A DNA stretch of 64,000 nt. It comes from Diabrotica undecimpunctata. Its lineage: Eukaryota; Arthropoda; Insecta; Coleoptera; Chrysomelidae. The stretch is taken from the NCBI RefSeq assembly GCF_040954645.1, contig NC_092805.1, forward strand, positions 71,719,186 to 71,783,185, written 5' to 3'. The position numbers were made by a program, and so were the translations under genes. How positions within the stretch are numbered: the first letter of the stretch is position 1; every line of letters starts with the position of its first letter. The notes under the pieces were generated by a model. That model was not told the origin of the DNA and ran no database searches. It saw nothing but the letters and a program-made list of their open reading frames with translations. Below are positions 60,146 to 64,000 of this stretch, piece after piece.

Positions 60146-60405
60146 TATTAGATAAATAATGATGAAGAAAAAATGCAATATTTTGTTTGTAAATAAATTA
60201 GCGAAAAATAGCAAATACAACTGTAAATAAATTACGAAATTAACTAGCCATACTCATTATTGTTGTCTGTACAAAGAACATAGACTTACCCTTTGAAATA
60301 TTGAAGTCGTATTCTTAGCCAGCGGAATCTCGTTGGTACCACGTCGGGACGCCCGGGAACGCCGAGTGGAAATCCCTATCCTATCCTTAATAATAATAAT
60401 AAAAA

Positions 60406-62582
<2,177 letters not shown>

Positions 62583-62872
62583 TTAATCATAGTCATTTTC
62601 AGAAATTGTAATATCAGTTGACTCATAATACTGTGAACACCCAGATGGTTCGTCTGAGTTATCAGAACAATCCGGAATTCCATCGCATAATTGCTCCGAT
62701 TTTATACAATAACCATTATTACAATGGTATTCTCCCTCTTGGCAGATATGTTCGTAGTAGCAGTTTTCTTCGTCGCTGCCATCCCAGCAGTCAATTTTTT
62801 TGTCGCAAATGAACGTTTTAGGTAGGCAAGAAAGTCGGCCTTGACAGTGAAAGTGTGTCGTATAATCACAGT
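62583..62872 (-). CDS. Terminal exon with two LDL-receptor class A repeats (host gene)
   Basis: The minus strand, entered after a splice acceptor (TTTATTCCAG at 62873-62882), encodes two LDLa modules. The first ends CLPKTFICDKKIDCWDGSDE. The second is YHCNNGYCIKSEQLCDG then IPDCSDNSDE. Both have the six-Cys pattern and the D-x3-D-x-SDE calcium-binding acids. A short acidic tail ends at the stop 62583-62585. No stops or shifts occur, unlike every transposon gene around. It should be the last exon of an extracellular or receptor protein encoded leftward, with upstream exons beyond the window or not recognised. LDLa repeats bind ligands with calcium. Confidence 0.85.
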
Positions 62873-63333
62873 CTGGAATAAATGGAAATAATAATTATTA
62901 AAACAAAAATAAAAAAAATAACTATTATCATTTAAAAAGCTACAGTTAAATTTACCGATAATTTGGTGACCAAATAATCTTAGATGTGATTATATTGTGG
63001 TGGCTGTCCCCCCTGCTAATTATGTCGAATATATAAAAGTGTGTATGCACAATTTTATTTATTTATTTTTTGTTTAGTTTCTATTTATATTAGCTAAATT
63101 TTTGTTCTTCCTGTTCTTCCTCTATTTGAATTACTTCTAATATAGCTGAGATCGAATCTAAAGGCCTACAAAATTGTGAAATGATGCATTTGAGATGTAA
63201 TCGGCATATAAGCACATATCTTTCTACCTTTTAAACAAAGTGTGAAGACATAATTTCAGTGTTAAATTCAAATTATAATGACATAATGTTTGTGTATAAA
63301 ATTTACTTTAAAGTAGCAAAATCCTGGTATTCT

Positions 63334-63411
<78 letters not shown>

Positions 63412-64000
63412 AATTGATACGATTACATCAATATTTGTAATTGTGGTCTTGTGGTCTTAATGTGATACTCTGGGAAACAGTTTGGTATGGAAAAAGCCAT
63501 AATTATCAGTAAGATAAAAAATAAAGATACTGAACAAGTGGACAAAATGAAAGAGGTACATAATAGTCTGGATTACTGAAGGTCCAAATCCGAAATCAGA
63601 AATTCGATCAAGAATTGCCTTAAGTTGTATGTTTTATACCGAACATAAAAATTCACAAAATATTTTTTAGTGCTACTTCAGTGTCTTAAAATTTGCCACG
63701 AAGTGAGTATGTTGGTCAAATCTAAAGTAAGTTAATTAAATATAGCTAGGCAATTCATTATTTGTAGATTATATAAATTGCTTATTTTAGAATGTGATAC
63801 AACCAAAAATTAAGTAAGTTTGGTGTAGTAAAATATTTTTTCAATCTCAGTTTTGAAACGATTTGTTTATCTTTTGTTTGATATTGAAATATGCTTAGCT
63901 ATATATACTTGTTTTATATTTTAAGTGTACACAATAAAGATTATTTAGTTAAATACTTAAGAGATTTATTATAAATGCTATAACCCAATGTTATAAGTTG
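62873..64000 (-). other. Probable intron upstream of the LDLa exon, with a (TA)n tract
   Basis: AT-rich noncoding DNA up to the window end. A (TA)n microsatellite lies at 63336-63409. No further LDLa or other exon was recognised on the minus strand. Confidence 0.5.

Larger units (their letters stand above)
55700..60405 (+). mobile_element. I-like non-LTR retrotransposon with internal piggyBac remnant
   Basis: ORF1 with zinc knuckles (55760-56935), a piggyBac remnant (about 56927-58317), ORF2 endonuclease and the start of RT (58324-60145), and a 3' end with a TAA-rich tail (TTAATAATAATAATAAA at about 60388-60405). A TAA-repeat tail is typical of I elements. The part of RT carrying the catalytic FADD is deleted. 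The exact 5' end is not determined. Confidence 0.75.

Noticed and set aside
62618..62812. Plus-strand ORF over the LDLa exon
   Set aside because: It is the antisense shadow of the real minus-strand exon and has no domain.

Overview
The window looks like intergenic or intronic DNA from an arthropod, most likely an insect. It is AT-rich, full of long (TA)n tracts, and packed with eukaryotic transposons: Ty3/gypsy, errantivirus-like, RTE, I-like, Tc1, DD82E/Sailor-type, P-like, hAT and piggyBac. Nothing bacterial is present. I cannot name the species from the sequence. Only two pieces look like host coding exons: a terminal exon with two LDL-receptor class A repeats (62583-62872, minus) and a FLYWCH-type exon fragment (about 20670-20840, minus). 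No tRNA, rRNA or CRISPR array was recognised.

Layout. 1-761: leader and start of gag (minus) of an LTR element (A) that runs off the left edge, with its 5' LTR starting at 762. 1276-18918: one Ty3/gypsy element (B, minus) with 1.9-kb LTRs and a 4-bp target duplication ATCT. It carries a 5'-truncated RTE copy (4101-5222), a Tc1 transposon (6965-8946) and a near-full RTE copy (15512-18404, inside its 5' LTR). B itself appears to sit inside the LTR of A. 19.8-20.5 kb: (TA)n microsatellites holding a MITE. 21.7-30 kb: an errantivirus-like provirus remnant (plus). Its env is split by an inverted duplication (23116-26557) and by a DD82E-type transposon (26745-29119). 30.6-32.4 kb: a second DD82E transposase carrying an RTE fragment. 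32.8-33.7 kb: a P-element-like deletion derivative with a THAP remnant. 34.5-36.3 kb: RTE scraps. 38.0-48.7 kb: a second Ty3/gypsy element (C, minus), related to B, with an RTE copy in its leader and no recognisable 3' LTR.

49.1-49.8 kb: hAT transposase tail. 49.8-55.5 kb: an I-like ORF1 (minus) split by a third, Mag-like LTR element (D, 50443-55396, 188-bp LTRs, 5-bp duplication GAAAC). D carries a hairpin MITE and an RTE scrap. 55.7-60.4 kb: a second I-like element (plus) with a piggyBac remnant between ORF1 and ORF2. 60459-61792: a 1.33-kb (CA)n tract. 62.5-64 kb: the LDLa exon and its upstream intron.

Nearly every mobile gene is broken by a few stops, frameshifts or insertions. Many junctions still show target-site duplications, so the order of insertion can be read directly. 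The most informative points are: a retroviral-type -1 slippery heptamer at the same place in gag of both B and C; an LTR-embedded ORF that looks like a captured host 3' exon; the DD82E element whose removal restores the interrupted provirus frame; the P-like THAP relic; and the inverted duplication whose arms include flanking provirus sequence.
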